From Rubrivivax sp. SCN 71-131 (GTDB taxonomy: Bacteria > Pseudomonadota > Gammaproteobacteria > Burkholderiales > Burkholderiaceae_C): DNA of 64,000 nt. The notes beneath the pieces are model-generated. The model was not told the DNA's origin. It saw nothing but the letters and a program-made list of their open reading frames with translations, and made no database searches. The stretch lies in NCBI GenBank assembly GCA_001724995.1, contig MEFD01000018.1, positions 62,001 to 126,000 on the forward strand. The letters run 5' to 3'. Within the stretch, counting starts at the first letter, position 1, and each line of letters opens with the position of its first letter. This document shows, one piece after another, positions 25,766 to 34,435 of this stretch. The position numbers were made by a program, and so were the translations under genes.

Positions 25766-26422
25766 CTAGCGCGGCCCCGACGTGGCGGATGCGGCGGCCG
25801 CGGCCGCGGCGCGGTCCTGGCGTTCGATCTCGTCGACGGCGTCGAGCATCGCGGCCAGCCCGCGCGAGTCCTTGACCTTGTGGCCCCCCAACAGCTCCAG
25901 GGGATCGAGCCGGCCGGCCTTGAGCAGCGCCAGGCCGACGTGGCGCATCTCCCAGCCCTTCTTCAACCCGGCGACGAAGCCGTCCTTGAAGTACAGCCCG
26001 AGCGTGAGCTTCAACTCGTTGACGCGGCCGGTGCGGCGGAAGTTGTTCCAGAAGCGCAGCGAGAAATCGCGCGTGGGCTGCAGCTTCGGTGCCAGGCCCA
26101 GGCGGTGCGAGTACTGCGCCAGCCCGTGCATGATCGTCGTGATCGGCAGCTTGCGCGGGCAACGCACGACGCAGTTGTAGCAGCTGGTGCACATCCACAT
26201 CGCGTCGGAGCGCAGCACGTCCTCGCGCCGGCCGGCGCGGATCATCATGAAGATCTTCTGCGGCGAGTGCTCCCAGTGCGCGCCGAGCGGGCACGAGCCC
26301 GCGCACACGCCGCACTGCATGCACATCTTCACCATGGCGCCGCCCTCGACCTCGCGCTCGACTTCGCGCAGGAAGTCGGGTCGGTAGGGCGCAGCACTCA
26401 CGTTCGGGGTCGGGGAGTCCAT
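25766..26422 (-). CDS. hdrC: HdrC-like iron-sulfur subunit
   Basis: A 218-residue electron-transfer protein with two [4Fe-4S] motifs, CMQCGVCAGSCP and CTSCYNCVVRCP, in the first 90 residues. QmoC is an HdrC-like domain fused to a cytochrome b membrane domain; here no membrane domain follows. The alanine-rich C-terminus ends the protein. It starts 10 bases after qmoB, so it is part of that operon. Confidence 0.92.
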   Translation of the reverse strand: MDSPTPNVSAAPYRPDFLREVEREVEGGAMVKMCMQCGVCAGSCPLGAHWEHSPQKIFMMIRAGRREDVLRSDAMWMCTSCYNCVVRCPRKLPITTIMHGLAQYSHRLGLAPKLQPTRDFSLRFWNNFRRTGRVNELKLTLGLYFKDGFVAGLKKGWEMRHVGLALLKAGRLDPLELLGGHKVKDSRGLAAMLDAVDEIERQDRAAAAAAASATSGPR

Positions 26423-26432
26423 CGCGGCATCC

Positions 26433-28685
26433 TCAGGCGAAACCCTTCATCGGGCTCATGCCGATGGCGGCGATCTGCGCCACGTAGTCGTCGATCAGCC
26501 GCGGCAGCCGCTCGATGTCGGTGATCGCCACCTCGTGGCTGACCACGCGCTCGGTCTCCAGGCCGAGCTGCTGCAGCGTGTCGCCGATCTTGCTCATGCG
26601 GTAGTGCGCCATCTCGGAGCCCTTGACGAAGTGGCACTGGTAGTCGTCGCCCTTCTGGCAGCCGAGCAGCATGACGCCGTCCCAGCCGCCGTTGAGCGCG
26701 TCGGTGATCCAGATCGTGTTCACCGAGCCGAGGCAGCGCACCGGGATCACGCGCACGAAGGCCGACACCGTGCGCCGCTGCAGCGCCGCCATGTCCAGCG
26801 CCGGGTAGGCGTCGTTCTCGCAGGCAAGGATCAGGATGCGCGGCTTGCCGCTGTCCTCGTCGGGCATGTCGACGGCCTTGATCTGCGCGCCCACGCTGTC
26901 GACCGAGTAGTTCTCGAACGAGATCACGCGCACCGGGCAGGCGCCCATGCAGGTGCCGCAGCGGCGGCAGCGGCTCTCGTTGAAGAGCGGGAAGCGCTTC
27001 TCGTCCTCGTCGATGGCGCCGAACGGGCATTCGACCGTGCAGCGCTTGCACTGCGTGCAGCCCTCGAGGCGCACGATCGGGTAGCTCAGGTCGCCGCTGC
27101 GCGGATGCGCGGCGCGGCCGAGCGCCGCGTTCTCGACCGCCTGGATCGCCTTCATCGCCGCGCCCGTGGCGTCCTCCACCGCCTGCGCGATGTCCATCGG
27201 GCGGCGCGTCGGGCCGGCGGCGTAGATGCCGGTGCGCCGCGTCTCATAGGGAAAGCAGATGAAGTGCGAGTCGGCGAAGCCGTGCTTGAGCTGGGGCAGA
27301 TCGGGCCCCTGGCGGTACGCGAGGTTCAGCACCGACGCCTTGGCCAGCGCGCCCTTGTGCCCGGCCGCGGCGGCGTCGCCGCTCTCGGCGGCAGTGACCG
27401 CGGCGTCCCACTGCTCGAGGTCGACGCCGGCGTTGGCCACCTGGCCGGTGGCGAGCACGACGAGGTCGGCGTCGGCCACCGCGTCCTCGTCGAGGATCAG
27501 GTCGCGCAGGCGCACGCGCACGCCGTCGCCCGCCGCTTCGACCGCCTGCGCCACGCCCTTGGTGAAGGTCACGCCCTTGTGCTGCGCGCTGCGGTAGAAG
27601 TCCTCGGCCATGCCGGGCGTGCGCAGGTCGGTGTAGAGCACCATCGCGCTGGCTTGTGCGTCGGCATCCTTCAGGTACATGGCCTGCTTGATGCTGGTGC
27701 CGCAGCAGTGGCCCGAGCAGTAGGGCAGATGCTTGCCGCTCGTGTCGCGCTGCCCGGCGCACTGCACGAAGACCACGCTCTTCACCGGCCGGCCGTCGCT
27801 GCGCCGGATCGGGGCGCCGCCCGCGGCGCGCGCCAGCGCCTCGAAGCCGGCCTGGTCGATCACGTGCGCATGCACGCCGCCGCCCAACTCGGGCAGCCTG
27901 GCGATGTCGTAGGCGGCAAAGCCGCTGGCCTGCACGATGGCGCCGCAGAGCGCCTCGCTGGCGCTGCCGTCGGCACGCTCGATGCGCACCTGGAAGCGCC
28001 CCGGCGCGCCGGCGGTGCGCGCCACGCGCGCGCCCAGCATCAGCTCGATGCGCGGGTGCGTGCCGGCGCGCTCGATCAAGGCGTCGATGCCGGTGTCCAC
28101 CGGCTCGCCATAGGGCTCGCGCGAGGGCGTGCGCTTCCACAGCCTGGCCGTCCAGCCGCCGAGCGCGGCCTCGCGCTCGACGAGCAGCACGTCGTAGCCG
28201 GCGTCGGCGGCCTCGAGCGCCGCGGTCAGGCCGCTCACGCCGCCGCCGACGACGAGGATGCGGCGCGCGTCGCCGCGGTTGGGGTTGCCGGCCGGCACCT
28301 TGAGCTTCTTCAGCTCGGCGCAGGCCATGCGCACGTAGTCGTCGGCCATCTCCTGGCGCACCTCGTCGTGCGCCTCGCCTTCGGCCACCATCCACAGCAC
28401 GCCCTCGCGCAGGTTGGCGCGCGCCAGCGCCCGCTCGGGGAAGTGGAAGGCCTCGGTCTTCATGCGGCGCGAGCAGGCCGCGAGCATGAGGTGCGTGACC
28501 GCTTCCTCGCCCTCGAGGTCGGCGCGGATCGCGGCCACGCCCTCGTCGCTGCACAGGAACGGGTGCTCGCGCACCAGCGCCATCTTGCCCTCGCGCCGGG
28601 CCACCTTGGCCAGCTGCGCAACGTCGAGCCGCTCGCCGATGCCGCAGCCGGTGCAGATGTAGGCGGCGGTCCTGATGTCAGCCAT
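26433..28685 (-). CDS. qmoB: QmoB-like HdrA/MvhD flavoprotein
   Basis: A 750-residue subunit of the quinone-interacting oxidoreductase that pairs with APS reductase. It has an FAD fold (VVGGGVSGLTAAL near residue 146), the HdrA signature VQCAGQRDT with CSGHCC, two [4Fe-4S] motifs (CTQCKRCTVECP and CRRCGTCMGACP), and a C-terminal MvhD/FlpD-like domain (LACENDAYPA, VRCLGSVN, LLGCQKGDD). An extra N-terminal segment carries ICTGCG. Its ATG overlaps the qmoA stop by 8 bases. Confidence 0.92.
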   Translation of the reverse strand: MADIRTAAYICTGCGIGERLDVAQLAKVARREGKMALVREHPFLCSDEGVAAIRADLEGEEAVTHLMLAACSRRMKTEAFHFPERALARANLREGVLWMVAEGEAHDEVRQEMADDYVRMACAELKKLKVPAGNPNRGDARRILVVGGGVSGLTAALEAADAGYDVLLVEREAALGGWTARLWKRTPSREPYGEPVDTGIDALIERAGTHPRIELMLGARVARTAGAPGRFQVRIERADGSASEALCGAIVQASGFAAYDIARLPELGGGVHAHVIDQAGFEALARAAGGAPIRRSDGRPVKSVVFVQCAGQRDTSGKHLPYCSGHCCGTSIKQAMYLKDADAQASAMVLYTDLRTPGMAEDFYRSAQHKGVTFTKGVAQAVEAAGDGVRVRLRDLILDEDAVADADLVVLATGQVANAGVDLEQWDAAVTAAESGDAAAAGHKGALAKASVLNLAYRQGPDLPQLKHGFADSHFICFPYETRRTGIYAAGPTRRPMDIAQAVEDATGAAMKAIQAVENAALGRAAHPRSGDLSYPIVRLEGCTQCKRCTVECPFGAIDEDEKRFPLFNESRCRRCGTCMGACPVRVISFENYSVDSVGAQIKAVDMPDEDSGKPRILILACENDAYPALDMAALQRRTVSAFVRVIPVRCLGSVNTIWITDALNGGWDGVMLLGCQKGDDYQCHFVKGSEMAHYRMSKIGDTLQQLGLETERVVSHEVAITDIERLPRLIDDYVAQIAAIGMSPMKGFA

Positions 28686-29973
28686 GCGAAGCCTCGGCGC
28701 GTGCGTTGCGGTGGATGACCTGGATGCCGCGCAGCGCCGCCGCGGTGGCGCTCTGCACCGCGCGGTTCACGTCCAGCGGCGCGGCGGCGGCGCCGGCGGC
28801 GATCTGGCCGCCGCTCGTGCTGCCCTCGAGGAAGCCGCTCGAATCGCGCACGATCTCCTCTGGCAGCTGCAGGCCCTCGGTCTCGGGCTGCATGCCGATC
28901 GCCAGCACGACCAGGTCGTGCGCGTTGGTGTAGCGGTGGTAGCCCTCGGTGTCGACGCCGTGCAGCACCGGGTTGGCGCTCGCCGCGTCCTGCGCGATGC
29001 GCGCGACCTTGCTCTTGATGAAGGTGACCAAGGGGTCGGCGTGCACGCGGGCGCTGAAGTCCTCCAGCCGGTCGATGGCGCGGATGTCGATGTAGTAGAC
29101 GGTCGACCTCGCATCGCCCTCGGGATAGGCCGCGCGCACGTACTGCGTCTGCTTCAGCGTGGCCATGCAGCAGATGCGCGAGCAGTGGCGCAGGTGGTTC
29201 TCGTCGCGCGAGCCCGCGCACTGGATGAAGGCGATGTTGCGCGCCGGCTGGCCGTCGCTCGGGCGCAGCAGGCGCCCGCCGGTGGGGCCGGCAGGGTCGG
29301 CCAGGCGCTCGAACTCGACGCTGGTGATGACGTTCTTGAAGCGCCCGTAGCCGTAGGGCTGGATGCGCGCGGCGTCGTAGGGCCGCCAGCCGGTGGCCCA
29401 GATCACGCTGCCGGCGGCGAGCTCGAGCGTGCGCTCGGGCATGTCGAGGTCGATGGCGCCCACCGGACAGGCCGCGCGCGCCTGCTCGGCCTCGGGCGTG
29501 CCGATGATCGAAGGGTCCAGCACGTAGCGCTGCGGGTGCGCCAGGCCGTGCGGCAGGTACGCCGCCGGCATCTGGTCGAGGCCGTAGTTGTAGGGGTTGG
29601 GGATGCGCGCCGTCACCGCGCGCGCGCACTCGCCGCAGGCGGTGCAGCGCTCCGTGACGTAGCGCGGGCGCTGGCGCACGCTGACCCGGTAGTCGCCGGC
29701 ACGGCCCTGCACCGCGGTCACCTCGGCCATCGTCAGCACGCGCACCCGGCGGTTGGCGCGCAGCCGGCGCAGGTTGACTTCCAGCCCGCATGTCGGGTGG
29801 CACATCTTCGGGAAGTAGCGGTACAGCCGCGCCGTGCGCCCGCCGAGCGCGGGTTCGCGCTCGATCAGGATCACCTCGCGGCCGGCCTCGGCGGCCTCCA
29901 GCGCCGCGGTCATGCCGCTGATGCCCCCGCCCACCACCAGCAGCGTCGGGTTGCCGGCCACCGTGTCCATCAT
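28678..29973 (-). CDS. qmoA: QmoA-like HdrA flavoprotein
   Basis: A 431-residue HdrA-type flavoprotein. It has an N-terminal FAD motif (VVGGGISGMTAAL), a cysteine cluster near residues 58-62 (CHPTC), another around 107 (CTACGEC) and the HdrA signature VQCAGSRDE with CSRICC. Together with QmoB it is expected to move AprBA electrons to a quinone or thiol/disulfide acceptor. It lies 25 bases after the phosphodiesterase gene and overlaps qmoB. The ATG at 29973 or 29970 could serve equally. Confidence 0.92.
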   Translation of the reverse strand: MMDTVAGNPTLLVVGGGISGMTAALEAAEAGREVILIEREPALGGRTARLYRYFPKMCHPTCGLEVNLRRLRANRRVRVLTMAEVTAVQGRAGDYRVSVRQRPRYVTERCTACGECARAVTARIPNPYNYGLDQMPAAYLPHGLAHPQRYVLDPSIIGTPEAEQARAACPVGAIDLDMPERTLELAAGSVIWATGWRPYDAARIQPYGYGRFKNVITSVEFERLADPAGPTGGRLLRPSDGQPARNIAFIQCAGSRDENHLRHCSRICCMATLKQTQYVRAAYPEGDARSTVYYIDIRAIDRLEDFSARVHADPLVTFIKSKVARIAQDAASANPVLHGVDTEGYHRYTNAHDLVVLAIGMQPETEGLQLPEEIVRDSSGFLEGSTSGGQIAAGAAAAPLDVNRAVQSATAAALRGIQVIHRNARAEASHG

Positions 29974-29998
29974 CGCGCGGCCCTCCGCCCGGTTGGCG

Positions 29999-30526
29999 CT
30001 ACAGGGTGTGGATCTCGAAGCTCATGCGCTCGAGATCGCCGAGGATCCAGGTCGCCGGGGCGCCCCCGATGCCGGCCACGGTGCCGGGGTTGACGAGCCA
30101 TGTGCGCTCTCCTCGGATGTTGGGTTGCTGCGTCATCGCGGCGGCGTGCGAATGGCCGCAGCACACGAGGTCGTATTCACCGGTGCACGCCATGCCGTGC
30201 GCCTGGTGCGGAAAGTGGGTGACGTAGATGCGCCGGCCGGCCAGTACGAGTTCGACCTCGGCGCCGTGGTAATGCAGCCGGCCTGCCGACGCCGCGGCCA
30301 GGCGCGCCAGCGCCAGCGGGTCGCCCAGGTTGTTGCCGTGCACGACGTGCGCCGTCAGCGCCAGCGCCTCGAGCGGGCGCAGGGTGTTGGTGCCGATCAC
30401 GTCGCCGCAGTGGATCAGCGCCGTCGCGCCGGCGCGCGCAGCCGCCTGCGCCGCCGCGCGCAGCGGATCGGCGCGGTCGTGGCTGTCGGAGGCGATGCAG
30501 ATCTTCAATGGGACTCGAACCGGCAT
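29999..30526 (-). CDS. Metallophosphoesterase, MJ0936/YfcE family
   Basis: A 175-residue metal-dependent phosphodiesterase. The family motifs are intact: SDSHDR, HCGDVIG, HGNNLGD, THFPH and CGHSHA. Family members cleave artificial cyclic or diester substrates; the cellular substrate is unknown. It is the first gene of the qmoAB-hdrCB-fccB operon, 25 bases before qmoA. The start is uncertain: ATG 30526 gives the length used here, while an in-frame TTG nine codons... further in would also open just before the KICIASDSH strand. Confidence 0.8.
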   Translation of the reverse strand: MPVRVPLKICIASDSHDRADPLRAAAQAAARAGATALIHCGDVIGTNTLRPLEALALTAHVVHGNNLGDPLALARLAAASAGRLHYHGAEVELVLAGRRIYVTHFPHQAHGMACTGEYDLVCCGHSHAAAMTQQPNIRGERTWLVNPGTVAGIGGAPATWILGDLERMSFEIHTL

Positions 30527-30700
30527 GGGCGCAGCGCGAAAAGGCAGCGTGCGCGACCGCGCGCATGGGATCACAGACACGCGCGGCGGCGAATAGCCCT
30601 CATGGGTAGGCCGCACTACGCCATCGAGGGAGTACCGGCCGCGAGTCCGGTTTGCGCCTAATGACAACCTGCCGGGCGGTGCAGCGTGGCGCTGGGCCGC

Positions 30701-30714
30701 GTGCGATTTCGCAC
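30701..30714. promoter_or_regulatory. GTGCGA-TT-TCGCAC palindrome upstream of soeA
   Basis: A perfect 14-base inverted repeat lies 50 bases before the soeA ATG in the 238-base region between soeA and the divergent phosphodiesterase/qmo operon. ATGGGTA at 30602-30608 (TACCCAT on the other strand) is another possible site. Both are candidates for control of the divergent operons; no regulator can be assigned. Confidence 0.35.
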
Positions 30715-30764
30715 CCGCCGCATGCCGCCTGCCGCCGGCGACCGAGGACACCCGACACCGAGCC

Positions 30765-33710
30765 ATGGCGCACGCACCGCTGCACGATCCGATCGCCGAT
30801 CCCGGCGCGCAGGCGGGCTGCGAGATCCGCACGACCACCTGCTACATGTGCGCCTGCCGCTGCGGCATCCGCGTGCACCTGCGTGGCGGCGAGGTGCGCT
30901 ACATCGAAGGCAAGCCCGAGCACCCGCTGAACCAGGGCGTCATCTGCGCCAAGGGCAGCTCGGGCATCATGAAGCAGTATTCGCCGGCGCGGCTGACGCA
31001 GCCGCTGCGGCGCAAGGCCGGGGCCGCGCGCGGAGACAACGCCTTCGAGCCCATCTCCTGGGACGAGGTGCTGGCGCTGCTGGAGCAGCGGCTGCGCCGG
31101 TTGCGCGCCACCGACCCCAAGCAGTTCGCGTTGTTCACCGGGCGCGACCAGATGCAGGCGCTCACCGGCCTGTTCGCGCGCCAGTTCGGCACGCCCAACT
31201 ATGCCGCCCACGGCGGCTTGTGCTCGGTCAACATGGCCGCCGGCATGATCTACACGATCGGCGGCAGCTTCTGGGAGTTCGGCGGCCCGGACCTCGAGCG
31301 CGCGCGGCTGTTCGTGATGATCGGCACCGCGGAGGACCACCACTCCAACCCGATGAAGATCGCGCTGAGCAGGTTCAAGCGCCAGGGCGGGCGCTTCATC
31401 GCCATCAACCCGGTGCGCAGCGGCTATGCCGCCATCGCCGACGAATGGGTGCCGATCAGGCCCGGCACCGACGGTGCGCTGCTGCTGGCCATCGTGCACG
31501 AGATACTCGCGCGCGGCCTCTACGACCGCGAGTTCCTCGTCCGCTACACCAACGCCGGCCAGTTGGTGAATCAGGACGAGGCCAGCGACGACTTCGGTCT
31601 CATGCTGCGCAACCCCGCGGGCGACGTCGGCAACCCCCTGCGGCCGCACAATTTCTTCTGGTGGGACCGCCACTCGGGGCTGCCGGTGGCCGACCATGCC
31701 GAGGGCGCCGACCCGGCGCTGCTGGGCCGCTTCACGATGCCCGAGGGACCGCTGGCGGGCACGCCGGCGGCGCCCGCCTTCCAGCTGCTGCAGGAGCGCG
31801 TCAAGCCCTACACGCCGCAGTGGGCCAGCGGCATCACCGGCATCCCGGCGGACACCATCCGCCGCCTGGCGCACGAGATGGGCATCACGGCGCGCGACCA
31901 GAAGATCGAGCTGCCCATCGCCTGGACCGACAGCTGGGGCCGCCAGCACGATTCGGTCACCGGCAACCCGGTGGCCTTTCACGCGATGCGCGGCCTCGCC
32001 GCGCACAGCAACGGCTTTCACACCGTGCGCACGCTGGCCATCCTGATGAGCCTGCTGGGCACCATCGACCGCCCCGGCGGCTTTCGCCACAAGGCGCCGT
32101 ACCCGCGCGCGGTGCCGCCCAATGCGCGCCCGCCCAGGGGGCCGGACGACGTCCGGCCCGACACGCCGCTGAACGGCGCGCCGCTGGGCTGGCCCGAGGG
32201 CCCGGAGGACCTCTTCGTCGACGCCCAGGGCGAGCCGGTGCGCATCGACAAGGGCTTCAGCTGGGAGCACCCGCTGTCGGCGCACGGGCTGATGCACAGC
32301 GTCATCACCAACGCCTGGCGCGGCGACCCCTACCCGATCGACACGCTGCTCATCTTCATGGCCAACATGGCCTGGAACTCGACGATGAACACGTCCGAGG
32401 TCCGCCGCTTGCTCGAGGACCGGCATGTCGGCGGCGACAGGGACGGCGAGTACAAGATCCCCTTCCTCGTGGTGTGCGACGCCTTCCAGAGCGAGATGAC
32501 GGCGTTTGCCGACCTCATCCTGCCCGACACCACGTACCTCGAGCGCCACGACTGCATGTCCCTCCTGGACCGGCCGATCTCGGAGTTCGACGGGCCGGTG
32601 GACTCGGTACGCATTCCGGTGCTGGCGCCCACCGGCCAGTGCCGGCCGTTCCAGGAGGTGCTGGTCGAGCTGGCCTCGCGGCTGCAGTTCCCGGCGTTCA
32701 CGAACCCCGACGGCAGCCGCAAGTTCCGCGACTACCCCGACTTCGTCGTCAACTTCGAGACCGCGCCCGGCTCGGGCATCGGCTTCCTGGCCGGCTGGCG
32801 CGGCAAGGGCGGCGAGAAGTCGATGCGCGGCGAGCCCAATCCGCGGCAGTGGGAGATGTATGCGCAGAACCAGTGCTTCTTCCAGCACCGGCTGGCGCCC
32901 CAGCACCAGTACATGCGCAACTGGAACGACGGCTACATGCGCTGGGCGCAGGCGGCGGGCCTGCGCCGCGACCACGACCCCATCGTCATCCACCTGTACA
33001 GCGAATTCCTGCAGCGTTTCCGGCTGGCGGCGCAGGGGCGCCACAAGGGCCGGCAGCCACCCGAGCGGCTGCGCGCGCGCGTGCAGACCTACTTCGACCC
33101 GCTGCCGTTCTGGTACGCGCCGCTGGAGGAGCAGGCCACCGACACCGCGCGCTACCCGCTCAACGCGGTGACGCAGCGGCCGATGGCGATGTACCACTCC
33201 TGGGACTCGCAGAACGCCTGGCTGCGCCAGATCCACACCTACAACTTCCTCATGGTCAATACCCGCACGGCGCAGGCCGCCGGCATCGCCGACGGCGCCT
33301 GGATGTGGGTCGAGTCGCCCTGGGGGCGGGTGCGCTGCCTGTGCCGCCACAGCGAGGCCGTGGAGCCCGGCACCGTCTGGACCTGGAACGCCATCGGCAA
33401 GGCCGCCGGCGCCTGGAACCTCGGCCCCGAGGCCAACGAATCGCGCCTGGGCTTCCTGCTCAACCACCTGATCCGGGAGGAGCTGCCGGGCCCCGGCGGC
33501 ACGACGCTCTCCAACAGCGACCCCATCACCGGACAGGCGGCGTGGTACGACGTGCGCGTGCGCATCGAGCCCGCGCTGCCGGGCGAGCCCGCCCGGAGCT
33601 GGCCGCAGACCGACGCGCCGATGACTCCCGTGCCCGGCATGGCCAGGGCGCCGCGGCGCCGCGGCTGGATGGCCGGCCTCGGCGCGGGCAGGCGGGGGCG
33701 CGCGGCGTGA
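30765..33710 (+). CDS. soeA: SoeA, molybdopterin subunit of cytoplasmic sulfite dehydrogenase
   Basis: Complex iron-sulfur molybdoenzyme catalytic subunit, 981 residues. The N-terminal [4Fe-4S] site is CYMCACRC, with a fourth cysteine in GVICAKG. The protein has no Tat or Sec signal, consistent with the cytoplasm-facing sulfite dehydrogenase SoeABC and against exported Psr/Phs enzymes. It is expected to oxidise sulfite directly to sulfate and pass electrons to quinone. The C-terminus is arginine-rich. The stop overlaps the GTG start of soeB. Confidence 0.9.
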   Translation: MAHAPLHDPIADPGAQAGCEIRTTTCYMCACRCGIRVHLRGGEVRYIEGKPEHPLNQGVICAKGSSGIMKQYSPARLTQPLRRKAGAARGDNAFEPISWDEVLALLEQRLRRLRATDPKQFALFTGRDQMQALTGLFARQFGTPNYAAHGGLCSVNMAAGMIYTIGGSFWEFGGPDLERARLFVMIGTAEDHHSNPMKIALSRFKRQGGRFIAINPVRSGYAAIADEWVPIRPGTDGALLLAIVHEILARGLYDREFLVRYTNAGQLVNQDEASDDFGLMLRNPAGDVGNPLRPHNFFWWDRHSGLPVADHAEGADPALLGRFTMPEGPLAGTPAAPAFQLLQERVKPYTPQWASGITGIPADTIRRLAHEMGITARDQKIELPIAWTDSWGRQHDSVTGNPVAFHAMRGLAAHSNGFHTVRTLAILMSLLGTIDRPGGFRHKAPYPRAVPPNARPPRGPDDVRPDTPLNGAPLGWPEGPEDLFVDAQGEPVRIDKGFSWEHPLSAHGLMHSVITNAWRGDPYPIDTLLIFMANMAWNSTMNTSEVRRLLEDRHVGGDRDGEYKIPFLVVCDAFQSEMTAFADLILPDTTYLERHDCMSLLDRPISEFDGPVDSVRIPVLAPTGQCRPFQEVLVELASRLQFPAFTNPDGSRKFRDYPDFVVNFETAPGSGIGFLAGWRGKGGEKSMRGEPNPRQWEMYAQNQCFFQHRLAPQHQYMRNWNDGYMRWAQAAGLRRDHDPIVIHLYSEFLQRFRLAAQGRHKGRQPPERLRARVQTYFDPLPFWYAPLEEQATDTARYPLNAVTQRPMAMYHSWDSQNAWLRQIHTYNFLMVNTRTAQAAGIADGAWMWVESPWGRVRCLCRHSEAVEPGTVWTWNAIGKAAGAWNLGPEANESRLGFLLNHLIREELPGPGGTTLSNSDPITGQAAWYDVRVRIEPALPGEPARSWPQTDAPMTPVPGMARAPRRRGWMAGLGAGRRGRAA

Positions 33711-34435
33711 CCCAGCTCGCCCTGGTCATCGACCTCAACGTCTGCGTCGGATGCCACGCCTGCGTGACCAGCTGCAAGCAGTGGAACACCTCGGGCGCGG
33801 CGGGGCCGCTGTTCGACGACGAGCCCTACGGTGCCGATCCGAGCGGCACCTTCTTCAACCGCGTGCAGACGTTCGAGGTCGGCGCGTTCCCGCACACGCA
33901 GACGGTGCACTTCCCCAAGAGCTGCCTGCACTGCGAGGACCCGCCCTGCGTGCCCGTGTGCCCCACCGGCGCCAGCTACAAGCGCGCCGAGGACGGCATC
34001 GTGCTCGTCGACTACGACAAGTGCATCGGCTGCAAGTACTGCAGCTGGGCCTGCCCCTACGGCGCGCGCGAGCTCGACGGGGAACGCAAGGTGATGGCCA
34101 AGTGCACGCTGTGCGTGGACCGCATCACCGACCTGCGGCTGCCGCCGGCCGAGCGCAAGCCGTCCTGCGTGCTGGCCTGCCCCGCGCAGGCGCGCCTGTT
34201 CGGCGACGTGCACGACCCCGACTCGGCGGTCTCGGTGGCCATCCGCGAGCACGGCGGCTATACGCTGATGCCCGAGTGGAACACGCGCCCGTCCAACCAT
34301 TACCTGCCACGCCGGCGCACCGGGGCGACCCTGCACGCCGAGGACCTGGTGCGCGTGGACAATCCACTCAAGCTTGACGGCCAGCAGCCCGAGCCGCCGG
34401 TGCAGGGCGCCGGGCGCGAGGACTTCGCGACATGA
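33707..34435 (+). CDS. soeB: SoeB, iron-sulfur subunit of sulfite dehydrogenase
   Basis: DmsB-type electron-transfer protein of 242 residues with four [4Fe-4S] cluster regions: CVGCHACVTSCK, CLHCEDPPCVPVCP, CIGCKYCSWACP and CTLC with a later CVLACP. It lacks a signal peptide and so stays cytoplasmic with SoeA. The GTG at 33707 overlaps the soeA stop (GTGA), and its own stop overlaps the soeC ATG (ATGA), so the three are tightly coupled. Confidence 0.93.
   Translation: MTQLALVIDLNVCVGCHACVTSCKQWNTSGAAGPLFDDEPYGADPSGTFFNRVQTFEVGAFPHTQTVHFPKSCLHCEDPPCVPVCPTGASYKRAEDGIVLVDYDKCIGCKYCSWACPYGARELDGERKVMAKCTLCVDRITDLRLPPAERKPSCVLACPAQARLFGDVHDPDSAVSVAIREHGGYTLMPEWNTRPSNHYLPRRRTGATLHAEDLVRVDNPLKLDGQQPEPPVQGAGREDFAT

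Noticed and set aside
30510-30522. GGTTCGAGTCC on the minus strand, like a tRNA T-loop
   Set aside because: The flanking bases do not pair as a T-stem and no acceptor or anticodon arms fit nearby; it lies in the phosphodiesterase N-terminus.
30765-33710. Exported polysulfide or thiosulfate reductase (Psr/Phs) catalytic subunit
   Set aside because: No twin-arginine or other signal peptide at the start, and soluble SoeB-type and DmsC-type partners follow; SoeA fits better.
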